Shown here piece by piece: positions 35,098-46,213 of a DNA stretch of 64,000 bases. Position 1 is the first letter of the stretch. Every line of letters begins with the position of its first letter. The notes below the pieces were generated by a model, which was not told where the DNA came from, made no database searches, and saw nothing but the letters and a program-made list of their open reading frames with translations. Both the position numbers and the translations under genes were made by a program. The DNA comes from Cavia porcellus (lineage: Eukaryota > Chordata > Mammalia > Rodentia > Caviidae), in contig NW_026947500.1 in the NCBI RefSeq assembly GCF_034190915.1, positions 21,202,501-21,266,500 of the forward strand. The letters run 5' to 3'.

Positions 35098-35178
35098 CTG
35101 GAGGGGTGGTGCGGCTCAGCCATAAACTGTGAGCACTCTCAAGGCCCTGAGTTCGATCCCCAGCGCTGCACACACATA
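35098..35178 (+). repeat. ID-like SINE (plus strand)
   Basis: GAGGGGTGGTGCGGCTCAGC, CTCAAGGCCCTGAGTTCGAT and CCCCAGCGCTGCACACACA give the tRNA-derived body and tail. Confidence 0.65.
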
Positions 35179-35520
35179 GACCAACCATCCTCAGCAGCGG
35201 CTCTCAGGAGACTTTCCCCCGTTCTGTTGACCCCTAGCAGAACGGAGTGGACTGGTTTGGGTGTTTTAGATGGTGGGTGGTGGAAATCGGGAGATTTAGA
35301 AAGGTTTATATAATAAACAGCTTTCTTACAATAAACCATGATAGCCACGGATCACCTTTCAAATAAAATAATCTGTGAATTTCTGTGATTAGAAATGAAT
35401 AAATAAATAAGCAAACAAATATACAGAAGAGATTGTATTTTCTTAAAGACAAATTCTAGATTTATGGTGAAGTAGAATTAGATAATCACCCTGTGGATCC
35501 GTAGCAGAAATGCCTTTTTA
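35179..35520. other. Unassigned A/T-rich sequence
   Basis: Contains an AATAAATAAATAAG low-complexity run near 35398. Nothing else is recognised. Confidence 0.4.
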
Positions 35521-35722
35521 AGTACCAGAAATTGAACCCAGGACCTTCCCACTGAGTTACAACCCCCAACCCTTTAAAAGTATTTTTCTTTTTATTTTGA
35601 GGCAGGTTTTCACTAAATTCCTAAATTGCTGCGTTGCCCAGGGTAGGATTGAATTTGGGATCTTCCTGCATCAGCCTCCCAGAGTTCTGGGATTATGGGT
35701 GTGCCTCCCCATGCTTAGCTGT
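35521..35722 (-). repeat. B1-tRNA chimeric SINE (B1-dID type)
   Basis: On the minus strand a B1 monomer (right part, CAGCCTCCCAGAGTTCTGGG and GGATTATGGGTGTGC in plus-strand reading) is followed directly by an ID-like tRNA unit (plus strand GTACCAGAAATTGAACCCAG, CACTGAGTTACAACCCCC). The two parts share one orientation and a short joint, which suggests one composite element rather than two insertions. Confidence 0.75.
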
Positions 35723-36425
35723 GATAATAACAGATCTAGACAAGAATCAGCAAGATGCTAAAGTGAGTAGCTCCCTCCGGCATCTCAAAGTGGCATCCCC
35801 TCCCTGCCCCTTCCAGTTTCCAGCAGTGACCTCACTCAGGTCTCAGCCACCACCATACCTTTGTCCTCTCCTCTGCAGTAGATGTTGGTGCCTCCTCTGT
35901 GACCATTACTTACTCTGTGTCATGCTTTCCTTTAGGGACCACCAGGTAACCAGGACCATCTGCCTACCCCTTTCTGGTGTGGCCAGTACTGGAGCTAGGC
36001 AACACTTTCTAAAAATGCAAAACCTGAATCTCTCCACAAAAACACCCTACATGCCTTACCAAACTGAGGACATTTTACTGAACAATCAGATTTCTGAGCT
36101 CTTAATAAATGATGTTACCTAAGACAGATGTTGCTGAGGACAAATTCGAGATGCAAAGCCCCTAACAAAACCAACAACCAAAAGTACTGTGTGGGTATGG
36201 ATGGGATCTTGGCTACGGGCAGAGGTGTAAATGGTATTATCAGAATTACAGTTAGAAGTCCATGTCATATTAAGTATTAGTAATGTATCAATGTAAAAAC
36301 CCCTGAATTTGATAATATGTAAGAGGTTTTTTTTTTTTTTGGCCAAAATGCATACTTCAGGATTCAAGAGTGTAGGACATCCAGCTAATTCAAAAAATTT
36401 CTAGAGATACTGACCTCTCTGTTTG
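35723..36425. other. Unassigned sequence
   Basis: Contains a T-run near 36328-36340 that could be a small SINE tail. The overlapping open frame of 162 codons starts inside the B1 and is not a gene. Confidence 0.4.
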
Positions 36426-36612
36426 TCTTTATGTCCCTCCATCTATCCATCCATCTATCTGTCCATTATCTATTTATCCATCCATCCATCATCTATCTGT
36501 CTGTTTGCCCCTCCCTCCATCCATCCATCCATTCATCCTCTCTGTCTCTCTGTCTCTTTGTCTCCCTGTCTCTGTCTCTCTCTCCCTCTCTCTCTGTCTG
36601 TCATCTATCTAC
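36426..36612. repeat. Complex pyrimidine-rich microsatellite (CCAT/CTAT/CTGT)
   Basis: Imperfect runs of TCCA, TCTA and TCTG units grade into a CT/CTGT block. Translated frames are artefacts of the repeat. Confidence 0.95.
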
Positions 36613-36812
36613 CACCTTCCAAGGTGTATGTGAAGTAGGTAAGCCCTACGCTTGACTAAAAATCTCGTTGAGGCTGTGCTTAAAACAAATGGAGGTGTAT
36701 GGTTTTGAGTTTGGTACCAAGATGCTTTTGCTGTAGTAAGGAAATGAACTATGGACAGGCTGATGCTAAGAAGTCATCTTTGGCTCATTTATGTATAGGA
36801 AGAAGTTCTAAT

Positions 36813-36890
36813 GTGTGCTACCATAGATGAACCTTAACGACAGTGTACTAAATGAAAGAACCAGACACAAAGACCATGTATCATATAGCC
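36813..36890 (+). mobile_element. Small LINE-1 3' fragment
   Basis: ACCATAGATGAACCTTAACG, CTAAATGAAAGAACCAGACA and CAAAGACCATGTATCATATA correspond to the end of old L1 elements. Confidence 0.65.
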
Positions 36891-36910
36891 TCTTTCTCTC
36901 TTTGGTTGTT

Positions 36911-36939
36911 CTCTATATCTGTCTCTATATCTATATCTA

Positions 36940-36981
<42 letters not shown>

Positions 36982-37010
36982 CCAGTCTATCTATTTCCCT
37001 ACCTATCTCT
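36911..37010. repeat. (CTAT)n microsatellite
   Basis: CTATAT and then CTAT units, with the purest block at about 36942-36980. It grades into TACCAGTCTATC-type variants. Confidence 0.96.
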
Positions 37011-37349
37011 GTCTCATTCCTGGCTATCGTTGTTCTCTGTATATCGACATATATGAGAAAGAGAGAGAGCAAGGTGGTAAAATGCTAACTGGTCACCCTT
37101 GTGAAACTTACACTGGAGATCTTTGTGCTACTCTCATAAACTGTAAGAACACATTTACTTTGTCATCATTCACCCACCTGGATTCAGCTTTCGGGTCAGT
37201 GGAAAATCCAGACAGTGACGGTTTCAGCCGGGGACGGGAGTGTCTCTTGGCTAAAATTCAGGCCTGTGTCACAGTTCTTGTGGTAATACATTGTGAAAGA
37301 AGGTTGCTCTGCTAATTTAATATTATAACATCAATGCTAGAGAAAGCAG
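37011..37349. other. Unassigned sequence
   Basis: Nothing recognised. Confidence 0.4.
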
Positions 37350-37726
37350 CCTGCGGGTGGCAATTTTTTTTGTTGAATTTTAATGTTTTTCATTTTGGAA
37401 TAGCTTTAATTGAATACCATAAAATTCACACATCTAAAGCACACAGCTCAGTGGTTTTTATTCCAAAATTCACTGAGTTGGGCAACCACGACCACAGTAA
37501 ACTTCAGAATGCTTTCATCATCCCTAAGGAGATGCTGTGCCTGCAGCCATTGCCCTGCCTGCCCCTTGCCCCACCCAGCCCTGGCCGCCACTGCTCCACC
37601 GCCTGTCCCTTACATTGGCCTCCTCTCTATGTTTTAGATAGAATCACATTGGAGGCAATCGTTTGGGCCTGGCTTTTTACACTTAGCATATCGTCAAGGG
37701 ATTCCAGATGGTGTTGTAATGAGGGG
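37350..37726 (-). mobile_element. Old LINE-1 3' part, first segment of a nested cluster
   Basis: TTGAATACCATAAAATTCAC, CACAGCTCAGTGGTTTTTAT, TTGGGCAACCACGACCACAG, TCAGAATGCTTTCATCATCC and TGGCTTTTTACACTTAGCAT are the antisense L1M 3'UTR and ORF2 end. The same L1 resumes near 38216. Confidence 0.88.
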
Positions 37727-38170
37727 TGCATCAGAGACACATAGAGCAAGGAGACCACCTGGGCAGGCTTTTTGTGTGAGCAATAAAGCTGTTTAATTCA
37801 CTAAGGTGGGCAAAGGCTGAGTCCAAAAAGAGAGTCAGCAGGAAGCCGGGTGAGAGCAACCATCTTTAAGAGGGAGCAGGTGCTCCAGGTGGTTGCCAGG
37901 CATTGGTTTGATGAGTTGCGGCCTTGGAGAGCCTGGGGATAGAGACAGCATGGTCAGGCTCCTCAGGTGGTGGCACAGATGCACTTGGGTTCCCTGGAAT
38001 GGGCGGGCAGGGTAGCTGAACCCAGACTTCCTGGAACCCAGGAGCTGGGACTTTTGGTGCTGGGTAGTGGTCTTTCCCACTGGCAGACTTGCAATGACCC
38101 ATCACGCCCAGCGTGAGAAGGGGTCCTTTCCAGTTTATGAAATCAGTTCCAGTGTCACAGCCTGTCCTGG
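37727..38170 (-). mobile_element. ERV1-type LTR inserted in the old L1
   Basis: On the minus strand an ATTAAA signal (complement at 37792-37797) is followed by CAGCTTTATTGCTCACACAA and GCCTGCCCAGGTGGTCTCC, an R/U5-like arrangement typical of class I endogenous retrovirus LTRs, ending near TGATGCA. It interrupts L1 sequence that continues on both sides. The right boundary is uncertain, between about 38160 and 38215. No internal retroviral sequence is present. Confidence 0.6.
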
Positions 38171-38215
38171 TCATCTCTTTTTCTTTTATCAGCCTCAAAT
38201 CTTTCTTGCTCCTAT

Positions 38216-38926
38216 CACTCCTTTTTATCGATGAATAATATTTCATTGTATTGATAGACATGTTTTGTATATCTCTCATCCATTGATCAACTTTTGACTT
38301 TTTGACCATTATAATTAATGCTGCTCTGAATATTTGCGCCCAGAAGTTTGTGGGAACTCTTGTTTCCATTTCTTTCCAGCCTTCACCTTGGTGTAGAATT
38401 TCTGGTCACACAGCAACACTGTGTTTAGCCCTCAGAGAAACTGCTAGGCTATTTTTCTACGTGGGTACCATTTTGCATTCTCACAGCAGTACAGGAAGGC
38501 TCTAATTTTTCCACCGTCTTTTCTACAGTTGTTATCATCTGACTTGACTCTAGCCATCCTATGGGTGTGAAGTAAGCACTTCTGATTCACATTTCCTTGA
38601 TGTCTACAATGTCAAGCATTTTTTTTTATATGCCATTGGCCATTTGTTTATTTTCTTTGGAAAAAACATCTACTTAGATTCTTTGTTCATTTTAAAACTA
38701 AATTATTTGGATTTTTATTTTTAAATTGTAATAATATGTTATCTTCTTAACACAAGTCCCTCATCAGGTATGTGACCCGCTAATATTTTCATCCTTTCTG
38801 AGGATTATCTTTTCACTTTTTTAATGGTAATCTCGGCAACACAAATATTTTTAATTTTGATGGTGTCTTGTTTTTTCTTTTGTTGCTTATGATTTTAAGT
38901 GTTATACCTAAAATACAGACTACAGG
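38216..38926 (-). mobile_element. Old LINE-1, second segment
   Basis: CTTTTTATCGATGAATAATA, TTTCATTGTATTGATAGACA, AATTAATGCTGCTCTGAATA, CTATGGGTGTGAAGTAAGC and CAAGTCCCTCATCAGGTATG follow the antisense ORF2 order without gaps. The ORF2 frame is broken. Confidence 0.9.
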
Positions 38927-38930
38927 TTGA

Positions 38931-39371
38931 TGTTATGGCTGTGGCTAGCCATTCCCTCAGCTGCATATGGTCACAGGTGGGGCTTTTCTGAGGATCTAGA
39001 GTGTGTGATGCTGGGATCGAGGGTATGTGATTACTATGTTAGTACATTGATTCATTTGGGTGCCCTCTACAACTCCGCTTAGGGCAGGCAGTTTGGATGG
39101 AGTATTAGGGCGGGTAGCCTGGACGGTCTATAAGGGGCAGAAAGAGGGTCTCTGCTCTCACTGGCTGCTTGCTACTTCACTGCTGTGCTGCCTTCTGCTT
39201 GCTGTGACCTGTTGCTCCTCTGTGACGCCCTCTACCAGGCCACCCTCCCTGCCTTGGAGCCAGCCAACTGTGGACTGAAATATCTACAAACTGCGAGCTA
39301 AATAAACTTCTCCTCCTTTAATTTGGGGTGTTGGGTATTTTATTTCAGCAATGAGAAAAGTAACTGAAACA
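38931..39371 (+). mobile_element. MaLR-like solo LTR (plus strand)
   Basis: It starts TGTTATGGCTGTGGCTAGCC, contains GGGCGGGTAGCCTGGACGG and TTGGAGCCAGCCAACTGTGG, and ends with CTGAAATATCTACAAACTGC, AATAAA, CAGCAATGAGAAAAGTAACT and CA. Flanking five-base words GTTGA (38926-38930) and GCTGA (39372-39376) are a probable target duplication with one change. Confidence 0.82.
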
Positions 39372-39659
39372 GCTGAGTATCCCTAGTGTAAAAATATGAA
39401 ATCCAAAGTGCTCCAAAATTCAGAACTTTTTGAGAACTGATAGGACACCACAAGTGGAAAATTTCACACCTGACTTCTTGTGTAGTCAAAAAGGCAGATG
39501 CACCAATATGCCGCCCTCTGGAAGTACAGAGGTGTGTATGAAACATAAATTCCATATGCAGACTTAGTCCATCTCCACTATTCATATTCCCCAAATCGGA
39601 AGAGCTTTGAAATCAGAAATACTTCTAGTCTGAAGGATTTCAGGTAAGGGATACTCGAA
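39372..39659. mobile_element. Short DNA transposon (MITE-like) with inverted ends
   Basis: The terminal words GAGTATCCCT (39375-39384) and AGGGATACTC (39647-39656) are perfect inverted repeats about 280 bases apart. Interior words such as AAATCCAAAGTGCTCCAAAA, CAGAACTTTTTGAGAACTGA and GAAAATTTCACACCTGACTT match a common non-autonomous mammalian DNA transposon. It has no coding capacity. Confidence 0.82.
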
Positions 39660-39664
39660 CTATA

Positions 39665-40095
39665 TAACCTTGCTGCCAAATCCTGTGTCATGAAGATTTA
39701 CTCCTTTGTTTTCTTCCATAAGCTTTTTAGTTTTAGGGCTTACATTTAGGTTTTTTATTAATTTTGAGCAGGTCTTTTTGGTGTTTGTGTGCTAGAGACA
39801 GAAGCCAGGGCCTTACAGACACTAAGTCCACACCCGTTCCCTGACCACACCTCAGACCTCTGCTAATTCTTTCCATGTGGTCTAGGTGCTCTTGCATGTG
39901 TCTCTCTCTGTATCTTCGCACTACTTGTTGAAAGACAGTATTTTTCCCCATCAAACTGCTTCACCACTCCTGTCCAAAATCATTGAGAGTAGATGCATGG
40001 GTGTTCTTGGACTCCCCATTCTGTCCATCCTATTGACAGGACGGTTAAATTCCTCCAATGGTAAGACCACACTATCCTGACTGCTGTTACATAAC
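39665..40095 (-). mobile_element. Old LINE-1, third segment
   Basis: TGCCAAATCCTGTGTCATGA, AGATTTACTCCTTTGTTTTC, TTAGTTTTAGGGCTTACATT, TTGTTGAAAGACAGTATTTT and CCACACTATCCTGACTGCTG continue the L1 ORF2 antisense order from 38926. The L1 was therefore intact across this point before the LTR, the DNA transposon and the SINE at 39779 arrived. Confidence 0.85.
39779..39850 (-). repeat. ID-like SINE nested in the old L1
   Basis: Plus-strand AGAAGCCAGGGCCTTACAGA, ACTAAGTCCACACCC and CCTGACCACACCTCAGACC resemble a decayed reverse tRNA-derived SINE lying inside continuous L1 sequence. Confidence 0.55.
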
Positions 40096-41479
40096 TGGCC
40101 CACCCTTCAGTGTGGTCAGATGGCTTTCAAGTGCCATTCCTGGAGTACTAGCCCTGTCTCTCTCTGCCCATGTCCCATGTTTCTTCTTTGTAGACCACTT
40201 TCTGTGGTCTTTGTCTTGGCCGCCGTACAGCTGAGGAATGTTTCTGTTTGACCACGGGAGTGCCTTGTGGCCACCTAGAGCAGTGCTAGATTCTGGCAGA
40301 GGGCAGAGATGGGTCTTGGAGTCTACAGGATGTTTCTGTCTCTGGTGTGAGAATTCCAAAGTTGATCCCAGGTATAACAGAGCCGAGGGAGGCATGGCAA
40401 AGAGATTCCAGAAACATTCAGTAATATTTGGAAGAAAAAGAGTATGTACCCCAGGAGAGCCTTTATCTGAGTCTCTGGCCTTCTATTTTAAAGGGAGGTT
40501 GGAGCGAGAGGCAGGGAAGTGAGACCACTTGCCATCCTTGGTGCTGTGCCTTCTAACCCTTCCTTTAAACGAAAGCGTTTCCCAAAATGCTAATTTTACA
40601 GACTTGCTTCAGGACATAATGCACCCCAGAACTAGAGAGCCAACTGAGAAAGGGGAAAGACTGCTGGCTTTAAGGGAGAAGAGTGATGAGGGGAGACCCT
40701 CCCCCAAGTCTGATCTCCACCCGGAAGAGGGTTGTTCACAGAGCTCAGGTGGAAAGGATGTAGAACCAAATTCCCTCAGGAGCTGTGTGGGGACTGGATG
40801 CCCTGGTGGTAAGCATAGGTTAATCTTGCTCATGTAGGCCAAGATAGGATGGGGGGGGGCAGGAGGAGCACCTAGTGACACCCAGAAGGGCCTCTTTATT
40901 TCCTAGTCTAGAAAACAGAACTGTTTTGCAAATAGGAAGTGAAACCTAAGGCAGAGATCCATGCCAGATTGCAGCTATATGACCAGCTATATGATTGCAG
41001 CTGTGTGACTGGAGGCCTTGTCCTCAGACATAAGGCAACGCTTGAAGGACAACGATAAGAGCTGTGGAGAATGTGGTCATGCACGGGTCTGATTCAGGCT
41101 GGCCTGGGGTATCCAGAGAAGCTACACTGGGTACATCAGCCTTCTCTGCTGAGGGTCAGGGCCAGTCCTGGTTTGCAGTCCTTTAGTGGTGCATATTTGT
41201 AATGAGCAGGCGAGTCAAAGGGAATCCGAGAGTGAGCTAGAGTAAGTCCCTTCTTCATAAGGTGCAGAGAGCACACTATGACAAGCACGCTGCAGCTGTG
41301 GTACATGGAGCTTCATGTCCATAGAGAGCCTTTCCTAGTCCTCATTTTGATCTGGAAAGTTTATATTTGCAATTCTATGGAAAAGTTATTGGAACTCCAA
41401 TAAGCTAATTCCAATCTACCACTTCCAGTGCAACACACGTGAGAATAAAGACACTAAGACATAATTATAGTTATGGGGG
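40096..41479. other. Unassigned sequence
   Basis: No element is firmly recognised. The open frames at 40087-40881 are chance. Confidence 0.4.
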
Positions 41480-41800
41480 GAGGTCCTAAGTCCAGCCATG
41501 ATGAAGGCTCATCAGAACAAAGGCCTCAACTCAGGGCCCAACCCGGGGTTTATTAACTCCTGAAGAAGAAAGTGGCTTGAGGATGAGTGACTGTGAGAAA
41601 GGCAGGAAATATGTGAATGCTACGAGCTGGGCTAGACAGGTGGCCTGAGATTGTCTCTGCAACACGCAGAGGGAAGGGTATACAGAAAGAGTAATCTGCA
41701 TGACACAACTGCGGCAGCATCTAATGTTTTGTGGGCAGTGCTTCGGTTCTGATGTGCAAACTTCTCTGCCTGGGAAGTCACAGCCTCTTATCTTAAGGTT
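41480..41800 (-). mobile_element. Possible ERV1-type LTR (minus strand)
   Basis: On the minus strand an AATAAA signal (complement at 41549-41554) is followed by CCCCGGGTTGGGCCCTGAGT and GGCCTTTGTTCTGATGAGCC, an R/U5-like layout. The U3 side is not identified, and boundaries are approximate. Confidence 0.38.
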
Positions 41801-44800
41801 CCACCCAGTTGAGAGCCCTGGCTCTTCATCCCACCTGGCTCAGCCATGTTTTTGGGGAGTCATGGGGCGAGGAAACAGTGACTGTCACCTGGCTTCAAAA
41901 ATTACCCATCAGTACCTCAGCCAGCCCTGTTTACATTGCTTAGAGCCACTTGAAGGGAAAAGGAAATGGCACAGCCAGCTCTGCATATCAGTACATGGAG
42001 ACAGGGCCAGGTTTGGCCAAAGTGGAGATAATTGCTCTTTATTCAAGGAGTCCTCTGGGTGGCCCTCCTCATTGGTCTATTCCCAAAGTGTAATAAACAG
42101 GAATTTTTCTTTTATGCTTTCACAGTTTTTTATATAATGAATACCTGTTGATTTTTAAAAAATACAAATAAGCAAAGGGTAATGATAATTACACAGAATC
42201 CAGCCCATAAGATAGTTTTGATACAATTTTCATATCTACTCCATGACAGAAACAGCGCCCCCCCATAGTTGATGTGGTGAAATGGGGTCTTACTATATAG
42301 TAATGGAGGTCTTACTATAGTACTCTTCTGTGAGTTTTTTAAAACTCAACTCTACATGTGTAATACCTTCCGGAGTTAAACAGAATCCTTTAACAGCATT
42401 GTCTTAAGTGTTTGCATTTTAGCATTTTGCATTTTTGCAACCATGCTGACATCTCACTGCCTGGGGGTGGATGGCACATTACACTCATTGTCACAGGCAG
42501 GACAACACCTTTCTGTCCCTCCACGCCCAGCCAGAGTTGGGCTTTCTGGTAGATGCGCTCCACGCACCTCCTAACTTTTCTTGCCTAGAAAAAGGCTAAC
42601 CAGGGAAAAAGTGCTCCCTGTGACTCTAACAATGAGTCCTATCTATCAAATTCCTTGTTTCTGATGGTTCCCTTAAAGGCCAATGAAATCCAGAGCTCCC
42701 CTGCCATAGATCACATGTCAGAGAATACAGTGATGTGGTCTTTAAAATATGAAATTGCAGTATAATAGCATTGTTGATAGAAGGTGAGTGCTGGACTTTG
42801 GGTCCCCAGGGGAGACCTAGACAGGCTTCAAAGTCACATGAAGCAACAGGTGTGTGTCACTGAAGCCACAGATGTGCACAGAGGTTTAAGGCCAGGAACA
42901 GAGGTAGCCTTGGCCACAGTCAGCAGGAATCTGAGGCTGTCACCTCCATAGCGCTTAAATCACAGCCCCTTGAGGATGGCTACAAAGGCCCGGAAGCAGG
43001 TCCCTCTCCGGCTGAGGCTGCAGGTGAGGCCCAGCCGCTGCCTAGGCTGCAACCACGACCCAAGCCTGGCTGTTTGGCCCCACAGCACCTGTCTGTTCCT
43101 GACCCACAGGCTCCAGGAAATCACACATGTGTTTTGCTTAAGCTGCTTCACGTGTGGTAGTTTGTTCAGCAACAATAGATAAGGAGCTGCGTGACCCTGG
43201 ACAGGTTTTGTCAGAGCAGAAAGTGCCTTGGTTTGAAGCATGGCCCTGAGCCTTCTCTGACATGTGTCACCACGTCTGTCACTTCCTCTATGGGCTCTTC
43301 TCACTGGTCTTCTCAGAAAGTCAGCTGGAATTTAGCTTGGCTGTCCTGTGGGGACCCCAGGAGCAGGGCACATTCTGGGTGGCCCTGTGGTTGTTTTTTA
43401 CTGCACAGTGTCCCTGCAGGGGCTGCCAGAGCATCAGAGAACAGAGGCACTGGTGGCTGGAGAGAACCAATTTCCAGCTCTGCAGATTTCAGAGCACGGC
43501 CGTCTGTTTGTTGTCATTCACTGCTCTGCTCACATCTCCTGCCCTTCTCTTTCACTAGGGTCCCATCAACTTCAGATTCCAAAACACTTTCCAGTCAGTC
43601 TCCATCAGCCACCCCTTCTCCCACATAAACACCAACCCCCAGACCCGCCTTCCTCCAGAGTCCAGCAAGGCCTGGACAGCCTTCCTTTCTATCCCTGCAC
43701 TGAACCCCTTCCTTCCTTCTCCCAGTACTTACCATGCTCTCCTTCTTGCCCAGTGAGGCCCCTGGGCTCTCCTTGTATTTTACCTCCTGTTCCCACCTGC
43801 CTTGATCTGGGGGACTTGGCTTTTCTCACTGCCCCAAAGGCCAGTCCCCCCAGGAAACACAGGCTCGCGTTCCCTACACAGGTGCCGAGGAGCAGTGTGT
43901 CCTTTATACTGTCCTCAAGAACGATTTGTAGCTGAAGAAACAGACCGAAGGAGAAAAACTAAGGTATCCTAAATCAGCCTCCAGCTAGTGCTAACTCCAG
44001 GAATAAAACCCTGGTTTCCTGACTCACGCTAGACAGCCCTGGACAACAGATCTGGCTTATTGGCTGGGACCCAGACAGCGATGCCAGAAAGGGGGCTCCT
44101 TTTCCAATGGCCACCAGGGTGAACCCCAGGGAGTTGGAAGCCTCAGGGGATGGGGCAACCTCTCATTCACATTCTTGACTCTCCTAGGACACAGGAGGTG
44201 TTCCGGAAATAGGGATGGAATCGGATTGACTGTTTCTTTCCAAGTCGAGGCAGGAGGCTGGAAGAGGTAGGAGGTAGCTTGGAAAAATCCTGGAGCAGCC
44301 TTTCCGGCAGGGTTGGTTGCCTTGGCTGCTCTGCTCCCGAGCACTCTGCAGGGGGCCGATGGCTCCCGGTGTGTCCGGTGCCAGGGGTGGGGATCCTCTC
44401 CTCTGCCAGCCGCAGCTCTGAAGGTGTGGGTGAGAGACTTCGCTGCCTGCTTCTTATTCTCCCTGTGCTGAGGAGAGAAGCAGCATCATCTACAGGTGCG
44501 AGCCCTCTCTCCTCTTCCCTTCCCCTCCCTCTCCTCCTCCCGGCCCTTGGGAGACACTGCAGCCCAGCGTGGGTGGGTGGGCAGACGGGGTTGGATAGAC
44601 CGACGGAAGAGGGAGTTTCCTTCTTGGGATTCTCATAATTGGTATGTGGTTTACATTCCACCCATCGGGAGGGCTGTGATATTAATCGGAAACAGCTGCT
44701 GCTGAGATGCCTGCGGTGTCACAGCCTGCTGAGCTCTGGTGGGGGCTTCGGTCTCCTCCTCACTGGTCAACTCCTTCATTTCACAGGACACCCTCTCCCA

Positions 44801-45094
44801 ATGTCCTTTCCCTACATGCAGGCCTTCTTCTTTAAGCTAAAATGACCACATACATAGAGTTTTAAAATAACAGTGTGAGGAACTGAACAAAGACAAGCCA
44901 AGTGCCCCTCCTCAAAGGAGACTTCAGTGGATGTACACTCGTAGGAGTTCACTTTAAACCAGCAAAGATTATGTACTTTCTATTTACATAAAAAGAGTTT
45001 TTCTATACCTCCAATTCTGGTCTTACTGGTTTTACCTACTACATAGTAGAGATAATTTCCAGTGGGCATGTGACCAATTCTAATTCACTCTTTA
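41801..45094. other. Unassigned sequence with possible regulatory stretch
   Basis: No mobile element is recognised over about 3.3 kb, unusual for this window. The 43200-43940 part has overlapping proline-rich open frames in all three plus frames, which argues for composition rather than coding. The 44200-44720 part is GC-rich to mixed, with GTGATATTAATCGGAAACAG at about 44674-44693 as the most constrained-looking word. Confidence 0.35.
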
Positions 45095-45159
45095 AAATGG
45101 CCATGTCACATTCCATTGTGTAGTTATATTATTTATTCAACCAGTTTCCTACTGATAGT
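45095..45159 (-). mobile_element. Small LINE-1 fragment
   Basis: GTCACATTCCATTGTGTAGT, TATTTATTCAACCAGTTTCC and CTACTGATAG match the antisense L1 3' end. The LTR at 45165 is inserted at its edge. Confidence 0.5.
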
Positions 45160-45164
45160 CAGTC

Positions 45165-45485
45165 TGTCTTAGTCAGTTCAGGCTGTTATCACCAATACCA
45201 CAGACTGGGCAGTTTTCAGAACGGAAGTTTGTTTTTCATAATTCTGAAGACTGAGAAGCCTGAGACCACAGTGCTGGCAGAGTAGGTGTCTGGTGAAGGC
45301 CCATTTGCTGGCTCAGAGAACGCCTTTTTACTGTTTCTCATGGTGGAGAGAGAGCTACTATACCTCTTCTTATTGGGGCAGTAATCCCATCTTGAGGACT
45401 TTACCCTCATGATCTAATTACATTTCAAGACTATACCCCCAAATACCATCACAGTGGCGATCAGGGCTTTGTCATATGACACACA
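45165..45485 (-). mobile_element. MaLR-type solo LTR with exact 5-bp target duplication
   Basis: It starts TGTCTTAGTCAGTTCAGGCT on the plus strand, contains CCACAGACTGGGCAGTTTTC and ACTATACCCCCAAATACCAT, and ends CATATGACACACA. The ends are TG...CA, and the flanking CAGTC (45160-45164 and 45486-45490) is an exact 5-bp duplication, as expected for ERVL/MaLR integration. Read on the minus strand it is a complete solo LTR left by recombination. Confidence 0.85.
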
Positions 45486-45490
45486 CAGTC

Positions 45491-46213
45491 AATCCCACCA
45501 TGGTTGTTTCCAAGGCTTGCAGCTTTTCACTGAGGCTGACTTGTGTTGCAGCTTCAGAGGCAGAAGAGTCTCCTTGCTGGAATTTGAGGCCTGGAAGTCA
45601 CTGGCAGGAGAAGTCAGCATGATGCATCCCTTATACATAAGCAGGATGCTGGACAAAGGCTGAGCCCGTGAACTGTGGGCAAGGTCCTTGCCAGAACAAG
45701 TCCATGAGGCCACAGGGCCCAAAGACTGAAGGCTAAAAGGGCACAAGGAAAAAGATGCTTGGTTCCGGGGGGGATGACACCAGCCAGGATCCTTCAGAGT
45801 GTAAGAAGGACACCCTGGTGGATACGTGTCCTCCACCTATGGTTCTGCAGAAGTGCAGGAAAGGTAAGGGCCTGGGGTACAGGGCTCACAGCTCCAGCTC
45901 TGTGCCAAGCCTTCCCAGCACCTGTATTTATCACCTTTCTGTTTCTGAGACAAAATAACCTGATTCCCACAATGTAAAGGAGGAAAAGTGTAGTTCGTTT
46001 GTGGTTTCTGAGGCTGCGGCCATGGTCACACTGCGAGGTAGAAATGTCATGGCCCAGGGCCTGGTGGAGGACAGCTGCTCACCGCATGGCCACCAGGAAG
46101 CAGAGGGAGGAAGTGCCTGGGGACAAGGACATGTCTTCCCAGGCTGTGCGCCAATGAACCACTCTGTCCAGCCAGGCCCAGTGTATTCACTGTGAACTCA
46201 TCAGTGGATTGCT
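45491..46213. other. Unassigned sequence
   Basis: Nothing recognised. Confidence 0.4.

Noticed and set aside
36426..37010. CRISPR-like repeat array
   Set aside because: These are tetranucleotide microsatellites without constant repeats and unique spacers, and the window is eukaryotic.
32961..39371. A MaLR provirus bounded by the two plus-strand LTRs at 32961 and 38931
   Set aside because: The 5.6 kb between them holds unrelated repeats and no internal retroviral sequence. They are separate solo LTRs, and the 38931 copy has its own probable duplication.
43348..43935. Proline-rich 195-codon frame as an exon
   Set aside because: Three plus-strand frames are open together here, which fits base composition rather than coding selection.
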